A DNA stretch of 6,533 nucleotides. It comes from Lysobacteraceae bacterium. Its GTDB lineage: Bacteria > Pseudomonadota > Gammaproteobacteria > Xanthomonadales > Wenzhouxiangellaceae. The translations under genes and the position numbers were made by a program. Shown in pieces: positions 6,471 through 6,533 of the stretch. The notes beneath the pieces are model-generated. The model made no database searches. It was not told the DNA's origin and saw only the letters and a list, made by a program, of their open reading frames with translations. The first letter of the stretch is position 1; each line of letters starts with the position of its first letter. Location of the stretch: positions 1 to 6,533 of the forward strand of contig JAIVHD010000162.1 of assembly GCA_020201235.1 (NCBI GenBank), given 5' to 3'.

Positions 6471-6533
6471 ATGACTCTTAAACTTCCTGATTCGCCGCGC
6501 CCCGGCGGTTCGGGCCTGGGTTACGAGATTCGC
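6471..6533 (+). CDS. Start of unidentified gene, truncated by window edge
   Basis: An ATG at 6471 opens 21 codons to the right edge; the product begins MTLKLPDSPRPGGSG. An in-frame TAA at 6438-6440, with no alternative start codon between it and the ATG, makes 6471 the only possible start. A GAG about 10 nt upstream is a weak ribosome-binding site. It is transcribed away from mnmC. The visible residues are too few to assign a family, and I do not recognise the protein; the call rests on an uninterrupted frame after a clean start and on the divergent layout. Confidence 0.5.
   Translation, partial: MTLKLPDSPRPGGSGLGYEIR

Overview
The window is GC-rich and reads as a chromosomal segment of a proteobacterium, most likely a gammaproteobacterium. 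Two things point there: a fused two-domain MnmC tRNA-modification enzyme, which is mainly a gammaproteobacterial protein, and a stand-alone PTS Enzyme I. I see no insertion sequence, phage gene, tRNA, rRNA or CRISPR array. No species can be named from the sequence alone.

Layout, left to right. (1) Positions 3-1415, plus strand: the C-terminal four-fifths of PTS Enzyme I (ptsI), cut by the left edge, with the catalytic residues in place. (2) Positions 1412-1591, minus strand: a 59-residue DUF2061 membrane protein. It converges on ptsI and its stop codon overlaps the ptsI stop. It has its own sigma70-like promoter (1623-1651), which overlaps a 19-bp imperfect palindrome resembling a Fur/Zur box (1619-1637). 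(3) Positions 1731-3679, minus strand: a TPR protein with an O-GlcNAc-transferase-like (GT41/SPINDLY) catalytic region. It is broken near 2240-2311 by a frame change, and about 35 codons appear to be missing. (4) Positions 3676-4253, minus strand: a glutathione S-transferase-like gene, also broken by a frame change near 3895-3905 with apparent loss of internal sequence. (5) Positions 4290-6131, minus strand: a full-length, intact bifunctional mnmC. (6) Positions 6132-6470: an intergenic region with short inverted and direct repeats but no convincing gene. (7) Positions 6471-6533, plus strand: the first 21 codons of an unidentified gene leaving the right edge.

The three minus-strand genes mnmC, GST-like and TPR-GT41 are packed like an operon: 36 nt lie between the first two, and there is a 4-nt TTGA stop/start overlap between the last two. 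DUF2061 follows in the same direction but appears to have its own promoter. The most notable point is that two consecutive genes each carry an internal deletion-like lesion with a frame change, while mnmC and ptsI on either side are intact. This is either real decay of the downstream part of the operon or a sequence/assembly error in GC-rich stretches; the window cannot decide which. I found no clearly new biological system here.
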